Below are positions 7,673-17,140 of a stretch of 64,000 nucleotides of DNA, piece by piece. Within the stretch, counting starts at the first letter, position 1. Each line of letters begins with the position of its first letter. This DNA is from Anaerohabitans sp964387285 (GTDB lineage: Bacteria > Zhuqueibacterota > Zhuqueibacteria > Residuimicrobiales > Residuimicrobiaceae), in contig CAYLWO010000021.1 in the NCBI GenBank assembly GCA_964387285.1, positions 4,071 to 68,070 of the forward strand, read 5' to 3'. The translations under genes were made by a program, and so were the position numbers. Below the pieces are notes generated by a model. That model had not been told where the DNA came from, searched no databases, and saw nothing but the letters and a program-made list of their open reading frames with translations.

Positions 7673-10528
7673 ATGGATGCAGCCAATCGTAAAATCAGTT
7701 TCACAACCCTCTGTTTGTTCGCCCTAGTGCAATCGCTGGCGGCACAGTACTATTTTGGCCGCAACAAAGTGATGTACAATCAATTCGAATGGCACATCCT
7801 GCAAACCGAGCATTTTGAAATTTATTATTATCCGCAAATGCGCGAACTGGCGGAAATCGGCGCCCAGTACGCCGAAGAGAGCTATGCAGTTTTAGAAGGT
7901 AAATTCAACCACAATATCAGCCGGCACATTCCGTTGATCTTTTACGCCACCCATGCCCATTTTCAGGAAACCAATACCATCTCTTATCTCATTCCCGAGG
8001 GCGTCGGCGGTTTTTTTGAATTCCTCAAAGGCCGGGTGGTTGTGCCGGCCAACGGTTCCATTTCGCAATTCAAACACGTTATACGCCATGAGTTGGTGCA
8101 TGTGTTTACGCACAGCAAAGTCGATAATATTTTACGCCAACACAAACTGCAAAATCATCCTGAACCGCCGCTCTGGTTCCAGGAAGGTCTGGCCGAATAC
8201 TGGTCTTCGGGATGGGACACTCAGGCCGAGATGTTTATTCGCGATGCCGTGCTCAACGACTATCTTTTTCCCCTCTCGCAGATTTATCAGATCAACGGCT
8301 CTTTTCTGATGTATAAAGAAGGCCAGGCGGTGTTAAAGTACATAGCCGACACCTGGGGAGAGGATAAAATACTGCAGCTGATCGAAAATTGCTGGACCGC
8401 GAAAATGTTCAGCGATGTGATGCGCAATACCCTCGGAGTGGATTATCGCGGTTTTGACGAGAAATGGACCTACCATTTAAAAAAAGAAAAATTCCCCCTG
8501 CTCGAGTCCTTTGACTCTGCGCGTATGACCAGTAGAAAACTCACCGAACACGGCATCAACATCAAACCGGCTTTTTACCAAACCGGCGACTCGCAGAAGG
8601 TGGTGTTCATCTCTAATCGCACCGGTTATTCCAACATCTATCAGGCCGCATTGCGTAAAGGCGACTTTTATCATGAAACCAAACCGGACATACTCGTGGC
8701 CGGTGAGCGTTCGCCGGAATTTGAGTCGTTCCATTTGCTCAGCAGCAGCATGGACGTTAACAGCGCCAATGAACTGACCTTTGTTTCTAAAAGCGGTGAA
8801 AAGGACATTCTGTATATTTACGATCTTGAACAGAAAAAGATCGTCCACCAGCACGCTTTTGAGGATCTCGTGTCGCTCTTTTCTCCGTCCTGGGCAAGCG
8901 ACAACCAACGTCTGGTCTTCTCCGGCTTGTCATTCAACGGTCGCTGTGATCTGTATATTTATGATCGCAAAAGCCGACAACTGCTCAAACTGACCAACGA
9001 CAGCTTTGACGACCGCGATCCGGTTTTTTCACCTGATGGCCAAACCATCGTATTCAGCTCAGACCGCGGCAGCGTGGGACAAAAGGGTTATTATAATCTC
9101 TTCCGGCTGAATTTGCAAACCGGCAGCATTTCCTATCTCACGCAGGGCGAGTTCAACGATCAATCACCGCGCTGGTCCCCGGACGGCCGCTTGCTCGCTT
9201 TTGTCTCAGACCGCAGCGGCACCACGAACATCTGGCTGGCCTCCGTCTCTGATCTGGAAACAAGCCTGGCCGACACGTTCAAACAGATCACCAACATTGT
9301 CACCGGCGCCCTGGATCCCGCCTGGACCCGAGAGGGTGATTTGCTCTTCACCGCTTTTGAAAAGTTCAGCTACCATCTCCACCTACTGGATGATCCTTCC
9401 GCACGCTATGAAAAAAGCCGGTGCACAGCTAAAGACACCTTGTTAACCGCTGACGATCCCTGGACGTTCAAACGAATTACCGGGAAAAACACGCTTAAAG
9501 ATTTTCGCTACAAGCCCAAATACAGCCTGGACATCGCCCAGAGCCAGATCACCCAGGATCCGATTTTCGGCACCTCCGGCGGCGCCCAACTGGTGGTCTC
9601 GGATATGCTGGGCAATTATCAATATTATTTTTTACTCTACAATACGGCGCGCACGCGCAGCGAAATGTTGTCGAGCTTTAACGTGGCCGTTTCCCGCACC
9701 AACCTGTCGCGACGCGTCAACACCGCGTTGGGCATCTATCATTTTGCCGGACGCTTTTACAATATGTACGATTCCTGGTTTTGGGAACGACGGGTAGGCG
9801 GTTTTGGCGCCGTCAGTTATCCGTTGTCGAAATTCAGTCGCACAGAAGCCAGTCTGAATGTGCGCTATTCGGATAAAGAATGGTATAATACCGGCTATCG
9901 ACGCCAGGCCATACTGGTTTCCAATTTCGTTTCCTTTATTCATGACAACTCGTTATGGGGCGTTGCCGGTCCGGTAGACGGCCAGCGTTTCAACGTAACC
10001 CTGGGCAATACGCTCGATGTCGCACACTCGAATGTAAATTTTATCAGTTTGTTGTTCGATTATCGCCGGTATTTCAGGCTGAGCACCCAGGTCACCCATG
10101 CCGTGCGGGTGTGGACGCAAATCAACAACGGCAAAGAGGCCACGCCGTTTTTCATGGGCGGCAGTTGGGATCTGCGCGGTTACCGCTTTTGGCGGCTGTG
10201 GGGAACAAAAGTGGCTCTGGTCAGCAATGAATTGCGCTTTCCCTTCATCGATCGTTTCATGCTTCATTTCCCCTTCGGCGGCATCGCCTTCAGCGCCATC
10301 CGCGGCGCCCTGTTTGTGGATATGGGCAACGCCTGGGACAGCGATTTACAAAAAGTGCTGGGCAGCACCGGTTTCGGCGTCCGTTTGAATCTGGGCGGCG
10401 TGCTGCTGCTGCGTTTTGATCTGGGCAGAAAATTTTATGTGGATGATTGGCGCCATTTTTATCACGGCCAAGAGTGGCAGATGGAAAAGAAATGGTTCAC
10501 ACAGTTTTTCTTTGGTTGGGATTTTTAA
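7673..10528 (+). CDS. Secreted zinc-peptidase-like / TolB-propeller / Omp85 barrel fusion protein
   Basis: A 951-residue protein with a signal peptide (about residues 1-24, ending 'SLAAQ'). Residues 35-260 form a peptidase-MA-like gluzincin domain: 'HELVH' at 139-143 supplies two zinc ligands and the catalytic Glu, and 'WFQEGLAEYW' (E171/E175) the third ligand. Residues 290-590 carry WD40-like PD40/TolB beta-propeller blades, several with 'FSPDGQTIVFSSDRG'-type motifs. The C-terminal third is a beta-barrel of the bacterial surface antigen (Omp85/BamA) type with 'GGSWDLRGYRFWRLWGT', which corresponds to the lid-lock motif region. It should sit in the outer membrane with the peptidase and propeller in the periplasm. 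The substrate is unknown. It is first in a three-gene operon with nearly zero spacing. Confidence 0.88.
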   Translation: MDAANRKISFTTLCLFALVQSLAAQYYFGRNKVMYNQFEWHILQTEHFEIYYYPQMRELAEIGAQYAEESYAVLEGKFNHNISRHIPLIFYATHAHFQETNTISYLIPEGVGGFFEFLKGRVVVPANGSISQFKHVIRHELVHVFTHSKVDNILRQHKLQNHPEPPLWFQEGLAEYWSSGWDTQAEMFIRDAVLNDYLFPLSQIYQINGSFLMYKEGQAVLKYIADTWGEDKILQLIENCWTAKMFSDVMRNTLGVDYRGFDEKWTYHLKKEKFPLLESFDSARMTSRKLTEHGINIKPAFYQTGDSQKVVFISNRTGYSNIYQAALRKGDFYHETKPDILVAGERSPEFESFHLLSSSMDVNSANELTFVSKSGEKDILYIYDLEQKKIVHQHAFEDLVSLFSPSWASDNQRLVFSGLSFNGRCDLYIYDRKSRQLLKLTNDSFDDRDPVFSPDGQTIVFSSDRGSVGQKGYYNLFRLNLQTGSISYLTQGEFNDQSPRWSPDGRLLAFVSDRSGTTNIWLASVSDLETSLADTFKQITNIVTGALDPAWTREGDLLFTAFEKFSYHLHLLDDPSARYEKSRCTAKDTLLTADDPWTFKRITGKNTLKDFRYKPKYSLDIAQSQITQDPIFGTSGGAQLVVSDMLGNYQYYFLLYNTARTRSEMLSSFNVAVSRTNLSRRVNTALGIYHFAGRFYNMYDSWFWERRVGGFGAVSYPLSKFSRTEASLNVRYSDKEWYNTGYRRQAILVSNFVSFIHDNSLWGVAGPVDGQRFNVTLGNTLDVAHSNVNFISLLFDYRRYFRLSTQVTHAVRVWTQINNGKEATPFFMGGSWDLRGYRFWRLWGTKVALVSNELRFPFIDRFMLHFPFGGIAFSAIRGALFVDMGNAWDSDLQKVLGSTGFGVRLNLGGVLLLRFDLGRKFYVDDWRHFYHGQEWQMEKKWFTQFFFGWDF

Positions 10529-11650
10529 ATGAAATCGATTCGGCGAATCATCGGCGTGTCCTTTTTATTATTCCTGGCCTGCAGTTCCCTGTCTTTGCGG
10601 CAGACTCTCTCCAGCTATGACCGTGCCTGGCCGCAATGGGGCCGCACCATGCAGCATGACGGTTTTATACCAAACCCATTGACTTGGCCCTTGACGCTGA
10701 AATGGCGCGTGCGCACCTCAGCGGGCGTCATGCCGTCCATCCTGGCCCTGGATGACCTGATATTCATTACCACCTTGGACGGCAAACAGCAGACCTGCCG
10801 ACTGAGCGACGGGAAAAGCATCGGCAACATCCGCATTCGCGGCGGCATCCCCTTTACCTGCGCCTTTTGCCGGGACAAACTGATCATTCTGAAACGTCTG
10901 GGCGAAGGGAATCTGCTTTGCTATGATCTACAAGCCGGCCATATCGACTGGCGCAAGAGCATCGGACCATGCTTTGGCGAACCGTTGGTGAACGATGGCG
11001 CTATCTATATTGCCGCCAACAGCGGCCGTCTGAGCTGTTATGAACCGAGCAGCGGCAAAGAGTTGCACACAGCCTGGTTGAAAAATCCAACTCGGGCTAC
11101 GCCCTCCTTATTGCATGAGCGCATTGTTCTGGCAGGAGATCAAGGTCATGTGGAAGCTTTTACACCGGATCTCAAGCCATTATGGTCGTTAGCCTGCGCA
11201 GGCAGCATCCGCAGCACGCCGGCATTGAGTGGAAATTCATGTTATCTGACCACTACCACCGGCAACCTGTATGCCATTGATATGCAGGATGGCGCCGTCA
11301 AGTGGAAAAAACAACTCTCCGGACCTCTTTACCAATCCGCGGCAGTTGATGATTCTCTGGTGGTGGCCGGCAGCACCGATCACTATATATATGGATTGCG
11401 TGCAGAGGATGGCACGCTGAAATGGCAATTTAAAATACAAGCGCCCATCAGCACAGATCCCATCATCTGCGGACACAGCGTCATTTTCGGCAGTATGGAT
11501 AAAACATTGTATGCGCTGGACAAACGAACCGGTGAACAAATCTGGTCCTATACCGCAAACGCAAGATGGCGGACCAATCCTATCGTCCATCACGACCGTT
11601 TGCTTTGTGCAACCGAGGACGATCAACTCTATTGTTTTGGTGCGCCATGA
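10529..11650 (+). CDS. PQQ-type beta-propeller lipoprotein
   Basis: A 373-residue protein with a lipoprotein signal (hydrophobic stretch ending 'LLFLAC', Cys at about 18), so it is likely anchored in the periplasmic face of a membrane. The body is a run of PQQ-like propeller repeats of the form 'LYALDKRTGEQIWSY' and 'YAIDMQDGAVKWKK', which resembles BamB. It starts immediately after the stop of the Omp85-fusion gene and overlaps the next start (ATGA), so the three are translationally coupled. A BamB-like scaffold beside an Omp85-like barrel suggests a shared complex; that link is inference from context. Confidence 0.88.
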   Translation: MKSIRRIIGVSFLLFLACSSLSLRQTLSSYDRAWPQWGRTMQHDGFIPNPLTWPLTLKWRVRTSAGVMPSILALDDLIFITTLDGKQQTCRLSDGKSIGNIRIRGGIPFTCAFCRDKLIILKRLGEGNLLCYDLQAGHIDWRKSIGPCFGEPLVNDGAIYIAANSGRLSCYEPSSGKELHTAWLKNPTRATPSLLHERIVLAGDQGHVEAFTPDLKPLWSLACAGSIRSTPALSGNSCYLTTTTGNLYAIDMQDGAVKWKKQLSGPLYQSAAVDDSLVVAGSTDHYIYGLRAEDGTLKWQFKIQAPISTDPIICGHSVIFGSMDKTLYALDKRTGEQIWSYTANARWRTNPIVHHDRLLCATEDDQLYCFGAP

Positions 11651-12429
11651 AAAAGCTCGTCTGGTTGCTGCTGGTTTCTACTTCCCTGTTTAGCCGTGCA
11701 GCGTCGTCGGACAGTGCGGCAGTCGCGGTTTGCTCTGATCCCTCCGGATTGACAGTGTATATCGACCATGCCCTCTGTGGACTGACGCCGTTACAAAGGA
11801 CGATTTCAGCAGGACAGCACCTGGTGCGCGTAGCCAGGCCCGACGTTGCGCAATGGGGACAAACAGACTATTTCAGAACCATAACCGTGGACAGCGGCGA
11901 CACCGTCCTGGTACAGGCCGGCTTTCCCAAAACGGTTTTCATCCAAACCATACCATATGGGGCGGCGGTGTTTATGGACAACATGCGTCAGGGCGTTACA
12001 CCGCTGGTGCTGAATTATGATTCTCTCAGCGAACCGCTGTTGCGCATCGAAAAAGAGGGTTATGAAACGATTGAAAAAAAATGGCGCAGCATAGACGGAA
12101 GCCAATGGAAAATTCCATTAGAATGGAAATCGACCTGGTTGCAGCAGCAGCAAATCCATGCTCGCCAACATGAAAAACAGTTGCGTCAACATCGCCGCTG
12201 GATGGTTCTGAGTCTGGCTGTGTCTGCGCTTTCCGGATTAGCCACCATCCGCCTGCGGGACAAGGGCAATGAGGCGTATCGCTCTTACCTGGCTACAGCC
12301 TCACCTGCGCGTATGGATCATTATTACCAACAGACGCAAAAATACGACCGTTACAGCACAGCCGCCTATGCTCTGTTTGAACTCTCGTTCGTGCTTGGCG
12401 GTTATCATTTTTTTGCATCGCGGAAATAG
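11647..12429 (+). CDS. PEGA-domain envelope protein with C-terminal membrane helices
   Basis: A 260-residue protein with a signal peptide (about residues 1-20). Two PEGA domains follow: 'VYIDHALCGLTPL' and 'VFMDNMRQGVTPL' are the marker strands of this beta-sandwich, which is common in surface and envelope proteins. A glutamine-rich helical stretch (about 180-200) leads to two hydrophobic segments near the C-terminus (about 192-208 and 240-256). The ATG at 11647 overlaps the previous stop codon and is chosen over the longer upstream frame, which has no signal peptide. Its partners in the operon suggest an accessory of the Omp85-fusion/propeller complex; its own function is unknown. Confidence 0.8.
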   Translation: MKKLVWLLLVSTSLFSRAASSDSAAVAVCSDPSGLTVYIDHALCGLTPLQRTISAGQHLVRVARPDVAQWGQTDYFRTITVDSGDTVLVQAGFPKTVFIQTIPYGAAVFMDNMRQGVTPLVLNYDSLSEPLLRIEKEGYETIEKKWRSIDGSQWKIPLEWKSTWLQQQQIHARQHEKQLRQHRRWMVLSLAVSALSGLATIRLRDKGNEAYRSYLATASPARMDHYYQQTQKYDRYSTAAYALFELSFVLGGYHFFASRK

Positions 12430-12524
12430 ATCAGTTGCTGAAGGACAAAAGTCTACCTGCCCAATAATTGAACCTCTCTTGCAATCAGCAGATGCGCACT
12501 CGACAGGAATTAGCTGCTTGGTAG

Positions 12525-12578
12525 CACAAGCCTCCCGGCTTGTGAACGCCGGCGCTTTGCGTCCGCGCACGCAAAGCG
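12525..12578. repeat. Two adjacent perfect palindromes between convergent genes
   Basis: An 8-bp hairpin (CACAAGCC at 12525-12532 with GGCTTGTG at 12537-12544) and a 10-bp perfect hairpin (CGCTTTGCGT at 12553-12562 with ACGCAAAGCG at 12569-12578, loop CCGCGC) stand side by side between the ends of two convergent genes. Neither has a T-run, so they look more like REP-type palindromes than terminators, although bidirectional RNA hairpins here could still stop transcription. Confidence 0.6.
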
Positions 12579-12610
12579 GTGACTTGCCACCGCACCCATG
12601 TGGGCACTTT

Positions 12611-13915
12611 TCAAAACAGCGCGGCTAACGGCAGATTCTGAAAACGAAAAACAAGATTTTTAAATTTCATATGCTGCAACGGATAAGCGCCGCCACTTTG
12701 ATACTCTGAACAATTCTGCTCAAAACAGCAGTGAGCCAGCAGCTTGACGTATCGATTTTGATCAAGGTGCAGCAAAGCAGCGACGATTTTCAACGGCTGG
12801 ATAAAATCAACGCCCCACCCTTTCGTGTTTACCCTGACCATACCCGACAGGTCTTCCATATTGCCGCGACGGATAAAATAAAAATCCAAAAGATTGATCT
12901 CATACCCACGCCTGGCCATGATGTTCTCGTTGCTCTTACCGGCCACGACATTTTCCCAAAATTTGATTTGATGCAAACCGGCTGCATAAGCAAAGCCGCC
13001 ATCCGGCTTGTATTGAACCAATAGATCTTCTACCTCGCGCGCCCATTTGAATGACATCAGGGTCGTATGTTGGTATCGACTCTTATAAGTCAATCCTGCC
13101 TGCAGATGGACGCCCAAAGACAGGTTGCGCGGCAAGGCATCGCCGGCAGTTGCATCGTAATAAGAAATTTTGTCGCCGATATTTGTTTTGCTGTAACAAT
13201 AACCGAGACTCAGGATCGGTTCGACGCCGTGGATCGAGCTGTTGCGAATCAGTTTGCTTTTTTTCAATGCCTCGAACACAGGTAATTCCAATAAAAAACC
13301 TATGTCGTGCGCTTTAACGCTGGCCTGACCCTGACCGGATTCAGAGCCGGCCACTAGGCCGGCCAGATGCGATTCAACGGTCTTGTAGGTGTAGCCGAAA
13401 CTTGCACGAAGGTAATACTCTACGGCAACGCTAAAAGTGGTTCCTTTGTACTCTTCCCAACTATTGGCCATCGCTATGGGTTCCGGACTGCTTTCGGTTG
13501 TTATGTATTGCGTTCCTAAATTGAGTTGGCTGTTATGGAACGCCAATCCCAGAGAAAGCGGAATCCGGGCAAACGTCGGCACGGTAAGACCAAAGCATGT
13601 GCTCTTGGCGTCAAAATTCAAATCTTCACCATACGCCGGCAACCATGCGACTTTGCTTGGATAGGAAGCTACGCCAAAGAAATTCCTTTGGCTGAAAAAT
13701 CCCAGGCTCGCGGGATTAAACATGACGGCCATGGGCGATGTGAAAGCCGTATTCGCATAGGTCCCTCCCATGGCATTGGCTTCAGGCGAGGGCGAGATCA
13801 ATAAAAACGAGGCTGCCGCGCTGTCTCCGGCCAAAACCGGTGACGCGGCCAAAACCGTCATGCAATAAACAAAAACAGATAGGCCTCGTCGGTAAGGGCA
13901 ATTGCTTTTGCACAT
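12611..13915 (-). CDS. PorV/PorQ-family outer-membrane beta-barrel protein
   Basis: A 434-residue protein with a signal peptide ('VFVYCMTVLAASPVLAGD', cleavage at about 28). Directly after it comes 'LLISPSPEANAMGGTYANTAF...AMVFNPASLGF', the N-terminal hallmark of the PorV/PorQ branch of the FadL-like barrels in FCB bacteria. The rest alternates short amphipathic strands with aromatic residues. In T9SS-bearing phyla PorV takes part in secretion, but here no T9SS gene is adjacent and the family is broad, so the role is left open. The ATG at 13915 has AGGAG 8-9 bases upstream; the GTG at 13924 overlaps that Shine-Dalgarno sequence and is rejected. Confidence 0.8.
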   Translation of the reverse strand: MCKSNCPYRRGLSVFVYCMTVLAASPVLAGDSAAASFLLISPSPEANAMGGTYANTAFTSPMAVMFNPASLGFFSQRNFFGVASYPSKVAWLPAYGEDLNFDAKSTCFGLTVPTFARIPLSLGLAFHNSQLNLGTQYITTESSPEPIAMANSWEEYKGTTFSVAVEYYLRASFGYTYKTVESHLAGLVAGSESGQGQASVKAHDIGFLLELPVFEALKKSKLIRNSSIHGVEPILSLGYCYSKTNIGDKISYYDATAGDALPRNLSLGVHLQAGLTYKSRYQHTTLMSFKWAREVEDLLVQYKPDGGFAYAAGLHQIKFWENVVAGKSNENIMARRGYEINLLDFYFIRRGNMEDLSGMVRVNTKGWGVDFIQPLKIVAALLHLDQNRYVKLLAHCCFEQNCSEYQSGGAYPLQHMKFKNLVFRFQNLPLAALF

Positions 13916-14014
13916 TTTTATCACTCCTTTACGATTTGTTTCCGTAACGATGAGACTCTACACAGTCGATGCTTATTTTAGCAAAAAAAATCCCATCCCG
14001 CCGGAAGCAAGCGA

Positions 14015-14983
14015 TCATAAGACGGTTTGTAAAGAGTTTGATGAGCTCAGTATCATTTGCATGGTAGCGGCATCGACATTGCCGCCGCTTAAAATGACGC
14101 CGACCCGACTTGTGGACGCAACCACACGACTCAACAGTGCCGCCAGACCCAGCGCGCCCGATGGTTCCACAACCAGTTTCATGCGATAAAACAAAAATTG
14201 TACTGCCTCGATAATGGCTTTTTCCGTAACTGTTCTCATATCGTCTACATACTCCAGCACCAGGGGAAAGGTGATTTTACCCAGCGAAGCAGTGCGGGTG
14301 CCGTCGGCAATGGTGGGTGGATTCTTGATAGTATGCAAAATTTTTGTGTGAAACGACCTGGCCGCATCATCAGCGACTTGCGGCTCAATGCCGATAACTC
14401 TGCATCCAGGTGATGCGCCTTTGGCCGCAATGGCGGAGCCGCTCAGCAAACCGCCGCCGCCGCAGGGAACCAACAGCATATCGAGAGAGCCAACCTCCTC
14501 CAGCAATTCGAGCGCAGCCGTTCCTTGACCGGCAACAACCTGTTCATGATCAAAAGGAGGAATCAACGTATAGCCGTTCTTTTCGATCAAGCCCTGTGCC
14601 AACTCTTCGCGGGTTGTTGCTTCCGGATCGTAATCGATTATGGTCGCGCCGTACTCTGCCGTGGCAGCGCGCTTGGTAGCCGGTGCGTTTTGCGGCATGA
14701 CGATGATGGTGCGGATATTCAGCATACGTCCCACCAGGGCGACTGCCTGCGCATGATTTCCGGAAGAATAGGTGATCACGCCGCGCGCCTTTTCCGGCGC
14801 CGACAGTTGCGAAATACTGTTAAAGGCGCCGCGAAACTTGAAAGCGCCGATCCGCTGGAAATTTTCACATTTGAAATATACGGACGCGCCCAGCATTTGA
14901 TTCAAGGTTCGCGAGGTCATGACAGGCGTTTTGTTGGCATAACCTTGCAATCGTTCTTTCGCTGCCAGAATTTTGTCAAACAT
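14015..14983 (-). CDS. Threonine/serine ammonia-lyase, short catabolic type
   Basis: PLP enzyme of fold type II, 322 residues, lacking the C-terminal ACT regulatory domain of biosynthetic IlvA. The Schiff-base Lys lies in 'GAFKFRGA', the phosphate-binding loop is 'CGGGGLLSG', and 'SGNHAQAVA' is the Asn-loop motif. Likely reaction: L-threonine to 2-oxobutyrate and ammonia, or L-serine to pyruvate. Serine racemase and 3-hydroxyaspartate dehydratase share the same fold and length and cannot be excluded. ATG 14983 is used because GGAG is 5 bases upstream and it gives the family's usual N-terminus; a longer frame from 15049 has no such signal. Confidence 0.88.
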   Translation of the reverse strand: MFDKILAAKERLQGYANKTPVMTSRTLNQMLGASVYFKCENFQRIGAFKFRGAFNSISQLSAPEKARGVITYSSGNHAQAVALVGRMLNIRTIIVMPQNAPATKRAATAEYGATIIDYDPEATTREELAQGLIEKNGYTLIPPFDHEQVVAGQGTAALELLEEVGSLDMLLVPCGGGGLLSGSAIAAKGASPGCRVIGIEPQVADDAARSFHTKILHTIKNPPTIADGTRTASLGKITFPLVLEYVDDMRTVTEKAIIEAVQFLFYRMKLVVEPSGALGLAALLSRVVASTSRVGVILSGGNVDAATMQMILSSSNSLQTVL

Positions 14984-15032
14984 TTTTTCTCCGCAACAAA
15001 CGGTTTTACTTATAAACCGACGGTCCACTGGT

Positions 15033-15305
15033 TTATACCAGGAAATCAAAGCGCATGATCAGCCGATCTCCGGCCCTTTGGACCGGAATTCCGGCAATCC
15101 TGGCCTGTGCCTCAAACTTTTCAACAAACTCGCCCCTATCCTGCAAGTGCGGATGCGGGTGTCTTTCCGCCAAACGGAATCCCAGCTTTTCCCAAAACCC
15201 ATGGCCGGCATCGCCGGTGATTTCATAGCTCAGCGGACATTGGTTCTATGATAAAGTCATCGCACAGGTTTCGCTCCAAATACTTGTCCAATATAACTTT
15301 TTACC
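15033..15305 (-). pseudogene. Decayed GNAT-like acetyltransferase remnant
   Basis: On the minus strand, two coding-like stretches lie in different frames. The first (15305 to about 15240) reads 'KVILDKYLERNLCDDFIIEP' and has no start codon; a TAA precedes it in frame. The second (about 15240 down to TAA at 15033-15035) reads 'GHGFWEKLGFRLAERHPH', then 'FVEKFEAQARIAGIPV' and 'DRLIMRFDFLV'. The 'FWEKLGF' signature is typical of the last part of GNAT acetyltransferases. It appears to be the 3' end of a broken gene upstream of the dehydratase. The assignment depends on one motif and on coding-like composition. Confidence 0.4.
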
Positions 15306-15549
15306 GGTTGGAGATCAAGTTAAATCCGCACGCTCACTTTGGCAATAGAAATTTCACCAGAACAATCATCAAATAAAAAACATCCTTTCAGTGACCGGTT
15401 TTTTTTCTTGGTATATTGGTACTATTTCTTTACATTTCTGCATAATGGTGCGCTGACATGGCAACCTCAAATATCCGTCCTTGTTGGCCTCCCGGAAGCT
15501 GCCGTGCTGTCTCAGATTCGGTTTTCACAGCAATTGAGGTACTTTTGAC

Positions 15550-16134
15550 ATGTTCAAACCCAAAGCGCCGGAATCGTTTTATAGTGAAGCCAATGTCCTG
15601 ACGTTGCTCAGAATTGCCGGTTCACTCTATTTTTTCATACTGGCTGTTTTACACGCCAACCCAACCTACAATTTTATCGGCCTGGCCATACATCTCATCG
15701 GCGATTACCTCGACGGCCTTTGTGCGCGCGTGTGCAAACAGGAAACCATTGTCGGCGCTGAAATCGATCTTATTGCCGATCGTCTGGAGGCCGTGTTTTT
15801 TTATGTGAATTTCATCTATTTTCGACCCGGATTGTTCATTCCCGTTGCCATTTACCTCATCGATTACGCTTTTATCGATTTCTATCTCAGCTATCAATTC
15901 CAGAAATACGGCATCATTTCACCCAATTATTTCTATAAAGTAGACAAGACTGTGTACCGGCTGAACTACAGTCCGATCGGCAAATTCTGCAACTCGACGG
16001 TCGTGGTTCTTTTATTGATTTTTTTGCCGCAATGGCCCATATTGCCGGGCGCACTGGCGACGATTCTGGTCGGCGTTAAATCCTATTCCATTTATCTGCT
16101 AAGAGTCAAAATGCACCCTACGACGAGTCTGTGA
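15550..16134 (+). CDS. CDP-alcohol phosphatidyltransferase-family enzyme
   Basis: A 194-residue integral membrane enzyme. The family signature D-x2-D-G-x2-A-R-x8-G-x3-D-x3-D is complete: D52, D55-G56, A59-R60, G69, D73 and D77, in the first cytoplasmic loop. About five or six hydrophobic segments follow. Such enzymes transfer a phosphatidyl or similar group from a CDP-activated donor to an alcohol (glycerol-3-phosphate, inositol, serine and others). The acceptor cannot be read from the sequence. GAGG lies about 10 bases before the ATG. The gene overlaps the downstream radical SAM region and heads a three-gene operon, which suggests a lipid-head-group or unusual-lipid pathway. Confidence 0.88.
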   Translation: MFKPKAPESFYSEANVLTLLRIAGSLYFFILAVLHANPTYNFIGLAIHLIGDYLDGLCARVCKQETIVGAEIDLIADRLEAVFFYVNFIYFRPGLFIPVAIYLIDYAFIDFYLSYQFQKYGIISPNYFYKVDKTVYRLNYSPIGKFCNSTVVVLLLIFLPQWPILPGALATILVGVKSYSIYLLRVKMHPTTSL

Positions 16135-16154
16135 GAAAGCGAGAGGTCAATTTT

Positions 16155-17126
16155 ATGAGTACAAACATGCGCACTCTGATGTTGGCGAAACGGGGGATTG
16201 TCAATTACGCGACGAAAAAACCCTTTTGCGTTTCTTTTGAGGTTACCCGCAGCTGCAATGCCCGGTGCAAACATTGCCATCTGGGCGGTCCAGCCAAGGA
16301 AGAAAAGGCGCCGCCGGAGCGGTTTGGCGAACTGTGTCGCACGCTAAAACCCGTGGTTGCGCAGGTTTCCGGCGGGGAACCGTTGCTGCGCAAAGATCTG
16401 GAAGAGATCATCGCTGCGTTGCGCACGCCCAACAGGCCGCCCTATATCGTGTTGACGACAAACGGAGCTCTGTTATCCAAGGAGAAATATCACCAATTGC
16501 TGCAAGCCGGCGTCGATGAATTTTCGCTTTCATTCGATTATCCGGACGAGCGTCATGACGAGTTTCGCAAAATTCCCGGATTATTCCGGCGCATCGAAAA
16601 CCTGTTGACCGAAATTCGCTCCGAGCCCAACAAATGCATTACGCTCGCGTGCGTGATTCAGCGGGACAACTTTCGCGATCTGGTTAAAATGGCGGAAAAG
16701 GCGCGCGACTGGGGCGTCAGAATCAATTTCAGCACCTACACCTGGTTGCGCACGAACAATAAAAGTTATCTGTTCACCAAAGAAGAATTGCCTGAATTTA
16801 AAAATATTTTGCAGCAACTGCGCGAGTTTAAACGCACCTACAATACGGTGCGCACCTCGGATTATGTCTTTAACAATATGCTCGAATTCTTTGAACATGA
16901 GCAAATACCGCGCTGCCGTGCCGGTGAACGGTTCATCGTTGTCAATCCGGACGGTTCGCTGTCGCCATGCGGATTGATCATTAAAAATTATCCCAATGTG
17001 CAAGAGATGAAAAAAGATTTTATCCGTCACAACGATTGCCAATCCTGCTACACCAGTATCCGCGCCAATTCTGAAAAATCAGCGTGGTATCTGGTCAAGG
17101 ATAATATTCAATCCGCCTTGAATTGA
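16155..17126 (+). CDS. Radical SAM protein with C-terminal auxiliary-cluster region
   Basis: A 323-residue protein. The [4Fe-4S] motif C34-x3-C38-x2-C41 ('CNARCKHC') is preceded by a 'VSFEVTRS' strand, and 'SGGEPLLRKDLEEII' provides the SAM-binding GGE motif. The C-terminal part has a further Cys set: 'RCRAGERFIVVNPDGSLSPCG', then 'CQSC', resembling a SPASM/twitch domain that holds a second cluster. The ATG at 16155 has GAGAGG 8 bases upstream; a GTG (16131) overlapping the previous stop is the alternative. It lies between a CDP-alcohol transferase and a VTT membrane protein. A lipid or peptide substrate is possible; no precursor peptide is apparent nearby. Confidence 0.88.
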   Translation: MSTNMRTLMLAKRGIVNYATKKPFCVSFEVTRSCNARCKHCHLGGPAKEEKAPPERFGELCRTLKPVVAQVSGGEPLLRKDLEEIIAALRTPNRPPYIVLTTNGALLSKEKYHQLLQAGVDEFSLSFDYPDERHDEFRKIPGLFRRIENLLTEIRSEPNKCITLACVIQRDNFRDLVKMAEKARDWGVRINFSTYTWLRTNNKSYLFTKEELPEFKNILQQLREFKRTYNTVRTSDYVFNNMLEFFEHEQIPRCRAGERFIVVNPDGSLSPCGLIIKNYPNVQEMKKDFIRHNDCQSCYTSIRANSEKSAWYLVKDNIQSALN

Positions 17127-17140
17127 CCAGAGCAGCCAAT

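Noticed and set aside
15339..15548. Plus-strand frame of 69 residues ahead of the CDP-alcohol transferase
   Set aside because: No Shine-Dalgarno site or family pattern; the CDP-alcohol transferase start at 15550 has its own GAGG site. The region may contain its promoter.
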